Assembly (NCBI GenBank): GCA_002334915.1
Contig: DDCQ01000039.1
Location: forward strand, 1-8,522
Reading direction: 5' to 3'
DNA from: Porticoccaceae bacterium UBA2002
GTDB taxonomy: Bacteria > Pseudomonadota > Gammaproteobacteria > Pseudomonadales > Porticoccaceae
DNA: 8,522 bases
The stretch's first letter is position 1. Each line of letters opens with the position of its first letter. The position numbers and the translations under genes were made by a program. The notes beneath the pieces were generated by a model that did no database searches, had not been told where the DNA came from, and saw only the letters and a program-made list of their open reading frames with translations. Shown here piece after piece: positions 1 through 6,619 of the stretch.

Positions 1-246
1 CGACCACATAATCATTTCTACGGCACCTGTATCAGATGCGGGCACCACCCCCACTCTATAGCCCTCGGGCAAACCCAGTATTTCGGCGGTGTCTGCGCAA
101 GCCCTTCCCAGCGCTGCTTTGCCAACAGAAGAGCGATGCGAACGGCCCAGAGTAGAACAATCCAAATTGGCGACATCGTATCCTGGGCGCTTGGAGCAGG
201 GCCCGGAAGAAAAGTTGGGGTTATTCGGCTTTGTGCTTGGCTTCAT
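1..246 (-). CDS. serC: Phosphoserine aminotransferase, N-terminal part (cut by window edge)
   Basis: The first 82 codons of a minus-strand gene that continues off the left edge. The product would be the PLP-dependent enzyme converting 3-phosphohydroxypyruvate and glutamate to phosphoserine in serine biosynthesis, in the cytoplasm. The translated start reads MKPSTKPNNPNFSSGPC, followed by LGRSHRSSVGK (residues 34-44) and VPASDTGAVEM (about 69-79). This pattern (KPNNPNFSSGP, GRSHR, PASDTGAVEM) is that of the SerC subtype known from alphaproteobacteria and Methanosarcina (TIGR01365). E. coli-type SerC instead has an FNFSSGPAMLP start, a VSHRGKEF stretch and a GGGRGQF loop. The ATG is fixed by the conserved N-terminus; no strong Shine-Dalgarno precedes it. 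The rest of the enzyme, including the PLP lysine, lies outside the window. The family call is from recalled motifs, not a search. Confidence 0.88.
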   Translation of the reverse strand, partial: MKPSTKPNNPNFSSGPCSKRPGYDVANLDCSTLGRSHRSSVGKAALGRACADTAEILGLPEGYRVGVVPASDTGAVEMIMWS

Positions 247-284
247 AATGGCTATTGATTTGAGTCGGTAAAAAAAGGGGCTCT

Positions 285-313
285 ATAGTACCTATAGGTC
301 GCTTATAGATAAA
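285..313 (-). promoter_or_regulatory. Candidate serC promoter with CTATAG repeats
   Basis: On the minus strand TTTATC (308-313) and TACTAT (285-290) are 17 bp apart and about 40 bp upstream of the serC ATG. They match the sigma-70 hexamers at 3/6 and 4/6 positions. The spacer holds a perfect 10-bp palindrome, ACCTATAGGT (290-299), and CTATAG occurs at 283-288 and 292-297. The match is weak and the call rests mostly on position. Confidence 0.25.
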
Positions 314-352
314 GTTATTTGGGTCTATACTGGTTATGAATGAATTTGGGCC

Positions 353-383
353 AAAAAAATACGCTGTATTAACAGCGTATTTT
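353..383 (-). terminator. Intrinsic terminator downstream of dsbA
   Basis: A perfect 12-bp inverted repeat (356-367 AAAATACGCTGT, 372-383 ACAGCGTATTTT) with a 4-nt loop. On the minus strand the stem ends in seven T residues (353-359), which is the shape of a rho-independent terminator. It lies about 65 nt past the dsbA stop codon and upstream of serC, so it should separate the two transcription units. The A/T-rich stem base could allow weaker function in the other direction. Confidence 0.8.
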
Positions 384-401
384 GCTTAGCCCTTAACCAA
401 T

Positions 402-468
402 TGCGGCGCTGTTAGTTTGCCGCAGCGCTGTTAGTTTGCCGCAGCGCTATTATTTGGCCGCGGCGCTA
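402..468. repeat. 19-bp tandem repeat overlapping the dsbA 3' end
   Basis: Two identical copies of GCGCTGTTAGTTTGCCGCA (406-424 and 425-443) are followed by a diverged copy at 444-462 and a partial copy at 463-468. The diverged copy contains the dsbA stop codon and the last codons, and the first bases of the array (402-405) also resemble a repeat end. The array looks like slipped-strand duplication of the dsbA tail. Each unit carries a TTA, which is TAA on the minus strand. The palindrome CAGCGCTG spans the junction of the exact copies. Confidence 0.85.
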
Positions 469-1091
469 CGTTCCTTTTCAATCAGGAAGTCGGCAACGCT
501 GAGCATGCCATCAAAGCCACCGGTCTGGCGGGTGCTAACCCGGTACTTGCCGTTAACTATAATCTCCGGGGTTCCCTGCACGCGATAGCCGCGAACGCGC
601 GCCTTGGCCTGGTTGACCATGCTGCTCATGCCAAAGGAGTTGTAGGCCTTGGAAAATTTGTCGCTATCGATACCCTGAGCGGCAAAAATGGCCGCAAAAT
701 CAGCTTCTGTACGCACGGCCTCGCGCTTAACATGGATAGCTTCAAAGATCGGCATATGTACCTTATCCAGAACCTTTAGCATGGCGGCACTGTAATAGGC
801 GCGAGCATGGGGCTCCAGGGCTGGCTGCCATACAGCCGGAGTCTGCTGAAAATCGACATCATCGGCTAACTGCTCTGACCAGGGATGCAATACTGCTTCA
901 AAGTTAAAGCAGTGGCCACAGGTGTATGAGAACACTTCGTTAACTTCGATCTTATCTGGATTGGCCGTTCGGATGGCCTGAGGCAGCACTTCATAGTGCA
1001 CACCCTGCTGATATTTTTCTGTCTGTGCCTGACACATGGCCATGGGCAGTATCAGTGCAATAAAAGTAAGGCGTTTAATCCAACTAGTCAT
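450..1091 (-). CDS. dsbA: Periplasmic thiol:disulfide oxidoreductase DsbA
   Basis: A 213-residue exported DsbA, the periplasmic oxidant that puts disulfides into newly secreted proteins and is reoxidised by DsbB. Residues 1-22 form a signal peptide (KR, hydrophobic stretch, cleavage likely after A22 in CQA|QTEK). The thioredoxin-fold active site is C58-G-H-C61 and the cis-proline is P175 in QGTPEIIVNGKY, with the helical insert between them. Length is normal for the family. The active-site dipeptide is Gly-His and the residue before the cis-proline is Thr, whereas E. coli DsbA has CPHC and Val-cisPro. The start is supported by AAGGA (minus strand, 1099-1103), 7 nt upstream. The gene lies 61 bp downstream of the cytochrome c4 gene on the same strand with no terminator between, so the two are probably co-transcribed, as the same pair is neighbouring in Pseudomonas. 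The 3' end runs into a 19-bp tandem repeat. Confidence 0.93.
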   Translation of the reverse strand: MTSWIKRLTFIALILPMAMCQAQTEKYQQGVHYEVLPQAIRTANPDKIEVNEVFSYTCGHCFNFEAVLHPWSEQLADDVDFQQTPAVWQPALEPHARAYYSAAMLKVLDKVHMPIFEAIHVKREAVRTEADFAAIFAAQGIDSDKFSKAYNSFGMSSMVNQAKARVRGYRVQGTPEIIVNGKYRVSTRQTGGFDGMLSVADFLIEKERSAAAK

Positions 1092-1152
1092 CTGTATATC
1101 CTTTGCGCTCGGTTAACTATAAGTCGACAACCTTTGATGGCAACCGGGCTGC

Positions 1153-1794
1153 CTAGTTCAACCCGGAAATATAATTGGCCACCGCTTTAATCTCTTTGTC
1201 ACTAAGATTGGCCGCTACGCCCTGCATAATCTTGGCATTGCCGCCGCTGACTCGCTCGCCGCGACGGTAGGCTAACAGCTGCTTTTCAATATAGCTGGCA
1301 TACTGACCACCCAGCGTTGGATATCCAGCTGGGTTGTTGCCCTTGCCCGAGGGCGAGTGGCAGCCGGTGCAGGCGGCTACGCCGGTTTTTATATTGCCGC
1401 CACGGTAGACATTTTCGCCGAAGGCTAAAGCTTCATCTGGGTCGCTAATACCAACCAGAGTAATGTCCTGTGCGCCAGAATTTTGCATGGTTTGGCTGTC
1501 GTAAAAAGCCGCCATATCCTGAAGGTCCTGGTCTGATGAGGCATCCAGAATACCTGTCATCTCAACAATAACGCGCTCGCCGGATTTGATAAGGCGCAGC
1601 TGCGCAGTCATGTACTTTTCACCCAGGCCCGCAAGCTTGGGGAATGAGGGAACCATACTGTTGCCGTCACTGCCGTGACAGGCGGCGCACATAGCTACCT
1701 TGGATTCGCCGGCCGCCGCATCGCCTGCTGCCAGCGCCTGGTTTGCCGAAAATACTGCCAGCAAACAAATAATATTTAAAAAGCTTCTTTTCAT
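1153..1794 (-). CDS. Dihaem cytochrome c4
   Basis: A 213-residue periplasmic c-type cytochrome with two homologous class I domains, a layout characteristic of cytochrome c4, an electron carrier to terminal oxidases. A signal peptide covers about residues 1-22 (ANQALA|AGD). The haem motifs are C36-A-A-C39-H40 and C142-T-G-C145-H146. The likely axial methionines are M79 (VIVEMTG) and M190 (AKIMQGVAANLS). Each domain also carries the FPKLAG or YPTLGG stretch typical after the haem site. The ATG at 1794 begins a good signal sequence; its Shine-Dalgarno is weak (GAGAG about 10 nt upstream). It is the first gene of a probable unit with dsbA. The Pseudomonas locus also has a cytochrome c4 gene next to dsbA. 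No second cytochrome gene lies between this gene and engB. Confidence 0.93.
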   Translation of the reverse strand: MKRSFLNIICLLAVFSANQALAAGDAAAGESKVAMCAACHGSDGNSMVPSFPKLAGLGEKYMTAQLRLIKSGERVIVEMTGILDASSDQDLQDMAAFYDSQTMQNSGAQDITLVGISDPDEALAFGENVYRGGNIKTGVAACTGCHSPSGKGNNPAGYPTLGGQYASYIEKQLLAYRRGERVSGGNAKIMQGVAANLSDKEIKAVANYISGLN

Positions 1795-1795
1795 G

Positions 1796-1824
1796 GTTAT
1801 TCAACTCTCGCAATCCGCTAGAAT
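1796..1824 (+). promoter_or_regulatory. Possible engB promoter in the divergent cytochrome c4-engB gap
   Basis: TAGAAT (1819-1824) matches the -10 consensus at 5 of 6 positions on the plus strand, but no good -35 lies at the right distance (GTTATT, 1796-1801, is poor). The gap between the cytochrome c4 start and the chosen engB start must also hold the cytochrome c4 promoter; no convincing one was found on the minus strand. Confidence 0.3.
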
Positions 1825-1934
1825 AGTCGCCTGTTTATACGTGCGACCATGGGACAGTAGCCCTATTGGCTAAAGCGCGCGCATTATATACCAATAACCC
1901 CGGTTTCTTACAGCCACTTGGCATAGTCTTTTTT

Positions 1935-2576
1935 ATGGATTCGACGGCAATTAACTATCAGAGCGCAATATTTATGACCAGTGCGCCATCAATCAGGCAA
2001 TGTCCGGAAGATGCCGGCTGTGAAGTTGCATTTGCGGGGCGTTCAAATGCGGGCAAGTCCAGCGCCATCAATACCTTGACTCGCAATGGCCGACTGGCGC
2101 GCACCAGTAAAACCCCGGGGCGCACGCAGCTGATTAATTTTTTCCAGCTGGCCAGTGGCGGCAGGCTGGTGGATCTGCCCGGCTATGGTTATGCCAAGGT
2201 ACCCAGGGCAATGAAGGCGGAATGGGACAGGCATTTGGCGGAGTATCTGCAAAAGCGCCAGAGCCTTGCTGGCCTGGTTCTGCTGATGGATATTCGGCAT
2301 CCGCTGCAGGATTTTGATCTGCAGATGCTTAACTGGGCTGCTCAGGCTGGGCTGCCGGTGCATATTCTGTTGACCAAGGCAGACAAGTTGAAGCGCGGCC
2401 CAGCCCAGAGCGCTATGCTGCAGGTGGAGAGACATCTGCGGGATATGGACCCAGGCTGCACCCTATTGTCAGTGCAGACCTTTTCTTCGTTAAAAAAACA
2501 GGGGCTCAATGAGCTGGAGTCATTGCTTAATCACTGGTTAAGTGCAAATTTTGAGACTCCTGAGGACCAAGACTAG
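1935..2576 (+). CDS. engB: Ribosome biogenesis GTPase EngB/YsxC/YihA
   Basis: A 213-residue essential-type GTPase of the TrmE-Era-EngA-EngB group that helps large-subunit assembly in the cytoplasm. The G motifs are all present: G1 GRSNAGKSS (35-43), G2 TPGRTQ (60-65), G3 DLPG (80-83), G4 TKAD (147-150) and G5-like FSSLK (183-187). The signature stretches [17 protein letters not shown] and [13 protein letters not shown] are nearly identical to those of E. coli and Pseudomonas EngB. The reading frame is open back to a TTG at 1866, but I chose the ATG at 1935. From there the protein begins [19 protein letters not shown], which lines up with E. coli MTNLNYQQTHFVMSAPD. The ATG at 1974 is a possible shorter start. 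No clear Shine-Dalgarno precedes 1935. The gene is divergent from cytochrome c4 and convergent with polA. Confidence 0.93.
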   Translation: MDSTAINYQSAIFMTSAPSIRQCPEDAGCEVAFAGRSNAGKSSAINTLTRNGRLARTSKTPGRTQLINFFQLASGGRLVDLPGYGYAKVPRAMKAEWDRHLAEYLQKRQSLAGLVLLMDIRHPLQDFDLQMLNWAAQAGLPVHILLTKADKLKRGPAQSAMLQVERHLRDMDPGCTLLSVQTFSSLKKQGLNELESLLNHWLSANFETPEDQD

Positions 2577-2583
2577 GTGCAAG

Positions 2584-2606
2584 GCCTGCCGGAAAAGGGA
2601 GCAGGC
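2584..2606. repeat. Short inverted repeat just after engB
   Basis: GCCTGC (2584-2589) and GCAGGC (2601-2606) can form a 6-bp G/C-rich stem with an 11-nt loop. No T run follows on either strand, so it is not an intrinsic terminator by itself. It sits between the engB stop and the shared terminator and may be a 3'-end stabilising hairpin. Confidence 0.45.
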
Positions 2607-2608
2607 AT

Positions 2609-2643
2609 AAAAAAACCCTGATCCGGTTACCGGATCAGGGTTT
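2609..2643 (-). terminator. Strong intrinsic terminator of the sRNA/polA side, probably bidirectional
   Basis: A perfect inverted repeat of 14-15 bp (2613-2627 and 2629-2643, centre at 2628), left arm AAACCCTGATCCGGT. On the minus strand it is followed by seven T residues (2609-2615), the first of them still in the stem, a textbook rho-independent terminator. On the plus strand the stem is followed by the weaker TTTAGTTTACT, so it may also end engB transcripts. It should stop both the candidate sRNA and any polA read-through. Confidence 0.9.
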
Positions 2644-2716
2644 AGTTTACTACTTGGAGAGTCTTACTTTGCATACATCTAGTTGGGGGAGAGTATGATG
2701 CAAAATTGTCTTGCCC
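2609..2716 (-). ncRNA. Candidate sigma-E-dependent small RNA (Spot 42/ErsA position)
   Basis: Inferred from a minus-strand unit of about 105 nt: an excellent sigma-E-type promoter ends at 2721, and a strong terminator with a U run lies at 2609-2643. The 5' end near 2714-2717 is estimated from promoter geometry. Between them the RNA can fold a 10-bp hairpin with one bulge: arm UUUGCAUCAU (2704-2695) pairs with AUGUAUGCAAA (2678-2668). This leaves a 16-nt loop containing ACUCUCCCCC (2694-2685). A second ACUCUCC (2662-2656) lies in the linker before the terminator. Both C-rich copies are complementary to Shine-Dalgarno-like sequence, as expected of an RNA that blocks translation starts. Downstream of polA on its strand and convergent with engB is the place of E. 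coli spf (Spot 42) and P. aeruginosa ErsA, and ErsA is AlgU(sigma-22)-dependent. No obvious primary-sequence match to Spot 42 was seen. There is no convincing ORF in it. Confidence 0.72.
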
Positions 2717-2720
2717 CTTT

Positions 2721-2747
2721 TTAGACACAGCTTTTTAGCTAAGTTCC
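2721..2747 (-). promoter_or_regulatory. Sigma-E/AlgU (ECF) type promoter for the sRNA
   Basis: Read on the minus strand, GGAACTT (2747-2741) is followed by 15 nt and then TCTAA (2725-2721). This fits the extracytoplasmic-stress sigma factor consensus (GGAACTT, about 15-17 nt, TCnnA), with a full -35 match. It points to transcription starting close to 2715, away from polA and toward the terminator at 2609. Confidence 0.75.
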
Positions 2748-2782
2748 ATTTTGTTTAAACTTTTTTATTTATTTTTGAATAG

Positions 2783-2806
2783 GCCATTATTGGCGCTGAC
2801 AATGGC
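2783..2806. repeat. Inverted repeat in the polA 3' region
   Basis: GCCATT (2783-2788) and AATGGC (2801-2806) can form a 6-bp stem with a 12-nt loop about 20 nt after the polA stop. Neither strand shows a T run after it. The next 30 bp are very A/T-rich (T-rich on the plus strand). Function unknown. Confidence 0.35.
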
Positions 2807-2826
2807 AACTTTAACTGGCTTGGCAT

Positions 2827-5598
2827 TTAATGAGCCTCATCCCAGTTATCGCCAACACCCACATCAACAACTAATGGCACTAGCAGGTTAGCTGCATTCG
2901 CCATCAGATCATTAAGGCCCTGTTTTACCGCCTCTAATTCAGACTCGGGAACTTCCAGTACCAGTTCATCATGTACCTGCATAATCATTTGGCTTTGCAA
3001 GTCGGAATTTTGCAACCAGTCGTCCACATGGATCATAGCTAACTTAATAATATCTGCAGCTGTGCCCTGCATAGGTGCATTAATAGCCGTTCGCTCGGCG
3101 GCCTGACGGCGCATGCCATTTCTGGCGTTAATTTCTGGGAGATAGAGCCGGCGGCCAAAGGCGGTTTCTACATAACCCTGTTCGGCAGCGGTGTGGCGAA
3201 TATTATTCATATAGGACTGCACACCGGGGTAGCGCTGAAAATACAGCTCAATGTATTCTGCTGCCTGTTTGCGGCCTATATTAAGCTGCCGCGCCAGACC
3301 AAAGGCCGACATGCCGTAGATCAGGCCAAAGTTAATGGCCTTGGCGCTGCGGCGCATATCGGCGGTCACCTGGTCAGTAGGCACCGCAAATACCTCGGCC
3401 GCGGTAGCGCGGTGAATATCCTGGCCCTCGGCAAAGGCTTTTAACAGGCTTGGGTCTTCAGAGAGGTGGGCCATAATCCGCAACTCAATCTGCGAGTAAT
3501 CCGCGGCGACCATTTTGCAGCCCGGAGCCGCAATAAACGCCTGCCTAACTCTGCGCCCCTCAGGGGTGCGCACAGGGATATTTTGCAGATTAGGATCAGA
3601 GGATGATAGCCGTCCCGTTGCCGTTCCTGCTTGATGGTAGGAGGTATGAATACGCTTACTAGCCGGATTAATCATGGTGGGCAGCTTGTCAGTGTAGGTA
3701 GACTTGAGCTTGGCTAGACTGCGGTGCTCCAGCAGCACCTTGGGCAATGGATAATCCAGTGCCAGTTCCTGGAGGACCTCTTCTTTAGTCGAGGGGGCTC
3801 CTTTGGCGGTTTTTTTCAGCACAGGAATTTGCAGTTTTTCAAATAGTATTTCGCCCAGCTGTTTGGGTGATGCAAGGTTAAACTGCTGCCCTGCCAGATC
3901 CCAGGCTTCAATTTCCAGCTCGCCCAGGCGCTCTGCCAGTTCGCTGCTTTGCTGAAATAAAAGTGTGCCGTCCACCAGAGCGCCGGTGCGCTCTATACGC
4001 GACAGCACTGGCAGCAGTGGTAACTCAATATCATTAAAAACTTTTTCCAGGGTTGGATGCTTGCAGACCTCAGGCCACAGGGTCTGGTGCAGACGCAGGG
4101 TGATATCTGCATCCTCCGCAGCATAGGGAGCGGCTTCTTCCAGAGAGACCTGATTGAAGGTTAGCTGTGACGCGCCCTTGCCGGCCACATCGGAAAAACT
4201 AATGGTGGTTTCACCCAGATATTCTGCAGCCAGACTGTCCATATCATGGCGAGTGGCCACACTGTCGAGCACATAGGATTCCAGCATGGTATCAAAGGCA
4301 ACCCCCTGCAGATCTATGCCATGCTGGGCCAGTACACTCATATCATATTTAAGATTCTGACCAACTTTTTTAATATCTGGGTCTTCCAGCAATGGTTTTA
4401 ACTGGGCCAGCACAGTGTCCTGGCTGAGCTGAGCTGGAGCACCCAGATAATCGTGGCCAAAGGGGATATAGGCGGCCTGGCCTGGCTCAACGGCAACACA
4501 GACTCCAACCAGCTGTGCCTGCATATAGTCGAGGCTGGTGGTCTCTGTATCCACAGCTACCAGCGGCGCGGACTTTATTTTGGTCACCCAGCTATCAAGC
4601 TGTTGCTGGGTAAGAACAGTCTGATAATCCCTTTCTACCATGGGCATCTCTGGCGCTGGATCACTGCCCTCTCCACTCGAGGTATTTTGGTCTTGTTTTG
4701 AAGCCGGCGCAGCATCTGTACCTGGGTCTTCCAGCTCTTTGATCCAGGTTTTAAATTCCATATCTTTAAACAGAGCAAGGAGAGCTGGCTCGTCTGGATT
4801 GCCGTTATGTAACTCGCCCAGGGCCAGATCCATCTCAACATCGGTTTTAATGGTTGCTAGTTTGTAGGAGAGATAGGCCAGCTCTCTGTGCTCCTCAAGC
4901 TTGGGAGCCATGGTTTTGGCGCCGCGAAACTCCAGACCAGCTACCTCATCCAGGCGGGCATAGATATCATCCAGCCCGCCCAGGCCCTGCAATAACCCCA
5001 GAGCGGTTTTTTCACCCACACCTGGCACTCCGGGAATATTGTCGGATTTGTCACCCAGCAGCGCCAGATAATCAATAATCAGCTCCGGCGGAATACCAAA
5101 CTTTTCAATCACCCCTGCCCTGTCCAGCAGCGTATTGGTCATGGTGTTTTCCATAACAATATGCTCATTGACCATCTGGGCAATATCTTTATCTCCTGTG
5201 GAGATCACCACTGGCTGCTCAGCTGCTGTAGCCTGCAGCGCCAATGTACCAATCACATCGTCGGCCTCGACACCTTCTATAACCAGCATTGGCATACCCA
5301 TAGCCTGAATAATCTTGTGAATTGGCTCTATCTGCAGTCGCAGGTCGTCTGGCATGGGCGGGCGATGGGCCTTGTAGTCGCTGTAAATTTCATCGCGAAA
5401 GGTTTTTCCCTTGGCATCAAACACCACTACATGGGTGCTCTGGGGGTAATCTTTTTGCAAACGGCGCATCATATTGATCACGCCTTTGACCGCTCCGGTT
5501 GGCTTGCCCTTGCTATTGGTCAGTGGCGGCAGGGCATGAAAGGCGCGATACAGGTAAGAGGAGCCATCGACAAGAATCAGAGGTGTTTTTGAGGCCAT
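2827..5598 (-). CDS. polA: DNA polymerase I
   Basis: Full-length 923-residue family A polymerase (E. coli 928) for Okazaki fragment processing and gap repair. The 5'-3' exonuclease domain (about 1-290) has [12 protein letters not shown] (9-20), the [13 protein letters not shown] stretch (68-80), EADD (111-114), STGDKD (133-138) and [18 protein letters not shown] (182-199). The 3'-5' proofreading domain (about 325-515) keeps all catalytic residues: D350 and E352 (DTE), D419 (NLKYD), and Y492 with D496. The polymerase domain has motif A D700 ([11 protein letters not shown]), the O-helix R749, K753, F757 and Y761, and motif C H876-D877-E878. F757 predicts the usual discrimination against dideoxynucleotides. 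Residues about 291-320 form a polar linker. The ATG is followed by the standard KTPLILVDG start; the Shine-Dalgarno is poor. It starts 48 bp after the znuA stop with no terminator between, so some transcription may come from znuA. Confidence 0.97.
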   Translation of the reverse strand: MASKTPLILVDGSSYLYRAFHALPPLTNSKGKPTGAVKGVINMMRRLQKDYPQSTHVVVFDAKGKTFRDEIYSDYKAHRPPMPDDLRLQIEPIHKIIQAMGMPMLVIEGVEADDVIGTLALQATAAEQPVVISTGDKDIAQMVNEHIVMENTMTNTLLDRAGVIEKFGIPPELIIDYLALLGDKSDNIPGVPGVGEKTALGLLQGLGGLDDIYARLDEVAGLEFRGAKTMAPKLEEHRELAYLSYKLATIKTDVEMDLALGELHNGNPDEPALLALFKDMEFKTWIKELEDPGTDAAPASKQDQNTSSGEGSDPAPEMPMVERDYQTVLTQQQLDSWVTKIKSAPLVAVDTETTSLDYMQAQLVGVCVAVEPGQAAYIPFGHDYLGAPAQLSQDTVLAQLKPLLEDPDIKKVGQNLKYDMSVLAQHGIDLQGVAFDTMLESYVLDSVATRHDMDSLAAEYLGETTISFSDVAGKGASQLTFNQVSLEEAAPYAAEDADITLRLHQTLWPEVCKHPTLEKVFNDIELPLLPVLSRIERTGALVDGTLLFQQSSELAERLGELEIEAWDLAGQQFNLASPKQLGEILFEKLQIPVLKKTAKGAPSTKEEVLQELALDYPLPKVLLEHRSLAKLKSTYTDKLPTMINPASKRIHTSYHQAGTATGRLSSSDPNLQNIPVRTPEGRRVRQAFIAAPGCKMVAADYSQIELRIMAHLSEDPSLLKAFAEGQDIHRATAAEVFAVPTDQVTADMRRSAKAINFGLIYGMSAFGLARQLNIGRKQAAEYIELYFQRYPGVQSYMNNIRHTAAEQGYVETAFGRRLYLPEINARNGMRRQAAERTAINAPMQGTAADIIKLAMIHVDDWLQNSDLQSQMIMQVHDELVLEVPESELEAVKQGLNDLMANAANLLVPLVVDVGVGDNWDEAH

Positions 5599-5646
5599 AG
5601 TCAGCGTGCTTTTGTGACGGGAATTTAAGTTTTAAGGATACATGAT

Positions 5647-6555
5647 TTACTGGAAACAGGCTTTAAATTGCGCCACTAAAGAGCTGATAAATTCGCTGTA
5701 GGCATGGTTGTTTAGTGGCTGAGACAGCCCCTGAGGATCCAGCGCTACTAGAGGCAGGCCGAATTCGGCAGCAATAACAGCCGCATCTTTGCCCTGATAC
5801 TGGGGCTCAACAAATACGCAGCTAATATTGGCGCTGGCCATGGTTTTGCGCAGCTGATACTGGCTTTTTACCCCTTTAACATCACCGCGGATATCCCTAA
5901 TAGGAAATCCGGCCGGCAATTTAAAGGCGCGAACAAAATGCGCATAGGCGTCATGGTGGGTCAGATAGGTTTTGTCTGCCGAGGATGCCAGAGAAGCTTG
6001 CAATACTTGAATGCTGTCCTGATCTAAAATCTCTTTTATCGGCAGACCTAGCCGGCTCTGGATTTCTGCGGCAATGGCATTGCCATAGTTCGGGTCTAGC
6101 CAGAGGTGCGGGTCTAACCCATGGCCATCGCTGTGGTCATGTGCTGCGCTATCGGCTTGGCTAGCTATCTGATCAATTACAGAGACCAGTTTGCTGGTGG
6201 GTATCTGTGCCATGGTTTTGGCGCTTCTGGTCTCAAAATCCCTGCCTATCCAGACAACCAGATCAGCGCTGGCAATTTTTTTGAGCGCTGATACAGGCAA
6301 CGAGAAATCATGGGGCGATTGATTGGCGGGCACCAGATACTCAATGTTGGCGGCATCTCCTGCTGCCGACTGGGCAATAATGGCCAGAGGTTTAATAGTT
6401 GTGACTACTAAGGGTACAGGTCGCGGCAAAATTGGCGATGCAGTTGATGAACCAGGTGATGACCCAGAAGCACCGCCTGCACCTAGGCTGGCTGAATTTA
6501 GAGTAATAACCAGTGATATTACCAGCAAAGTGTTATATTGTATCTTTTTTAACAT
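5647..6555 (-). CDS. znuA: Zinc ABC transporter periplasmic binding protein ZnuA
   Basis: A 302-residue cluster A-I metal-binding protein that captures Zn2+ in the periplasm and hands it to ZnuBC. The signal peptide is about residues 1-26. It is followed by a Gly/Ser/Pro linker (about 26-48) before the mature fold starts at LVVTTIKPLAIIAQ. Likely zinc ligands are H82 (SPHDFSL), H150 (LDPHLWLDP), H201 (THHDAYAHF) and the acidic D273 (ALDPQG). A short His/Asp loop (H139, H141, H145) precedes H150, as in zinc rather than manganese binders, but it is much shorter than in many ZnuA proteins. C246 (SCVFVEPQ) and C300 (KACFQ) match the disulfide pair of E. coli ZnuA. The gene is divergent from zur across a Zur box and lies immediately upstream of polA. 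Confidence 0.94.
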   Translation of the reverse strand: MLKKIQYNTLLVISLVITLNSASLGAGGASGSSPGSSTASPILPRPVPLVVTTIKPLAIIAQSAAGDAANIEYLVPANQSPHDFSLPVSALKKIASADLVVWIGRDFETRSAKTMAQIPTSKLVSVIDQIASQADSAAHDHSDGHGLDPHLWLDPNYGNAIAAEIQSRLGLPIKEILDQDSIQVLQASLASSADKTYLTHHDAYAHFVRAFKLPAGFPIRDIRGDVKGVKSQYQLRKTMASANISCVFVEPQYQGKDAAVIAAEFGLPLVALDPQGLSQPLNNHAYSEFISSLVAQFKACFQ

Positions 6556-6619
6556 AGATCAATCTTGCCCTAAGGGCTCTAAAAGCAATGGCTTGGCAAT
6601 TCGGAGCGTCATAGAATAT

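Noticed and set aside
89..271. 60-codon plus-strand ORF at the left edge
   Set aside because: It is antisense to the clear serC reading frame on the minus strand and has no family features of its own.
406..462. Short CRISPR-like array
   Set aside because: The 19-bp units are directly adjacent with no spacers, so this is a simple tandem repeat.
1029..1037. Lipoprotein signal in DsbA (cysteine at residue 20)
   Set aside because: The residue before the cysteine is Met, which does not fit a lipobox; cleavage after A22 by signal peptidase I is more likely.
1866..1934. TTG-initiated N-terminal extension of EngB
   Set aside because: The extra 23 residues have no counterpart in EngB, while the protein from the ATG at 1935 lines up with the E. 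coli N-terminus.
2043..2435. 130-codon minus-strand ORF opposite engB
   Set aside because: A shadow of the strongly conserved GTPase frame, with no domain or ribosome binding site.
2583..2606. GCCTGC/GCAGGC hairpin as the engB terminator
   Set aside because: No T run follows on the plus strand; the longer repeat at 2613-2643 is the better candidate.
5161..5592. 143-codon plus-strand ORF opposite the polA 5' end
   Set aside because: It is a frame shadow of the conserved exonuclease domain; no start signals or recognisable domain.
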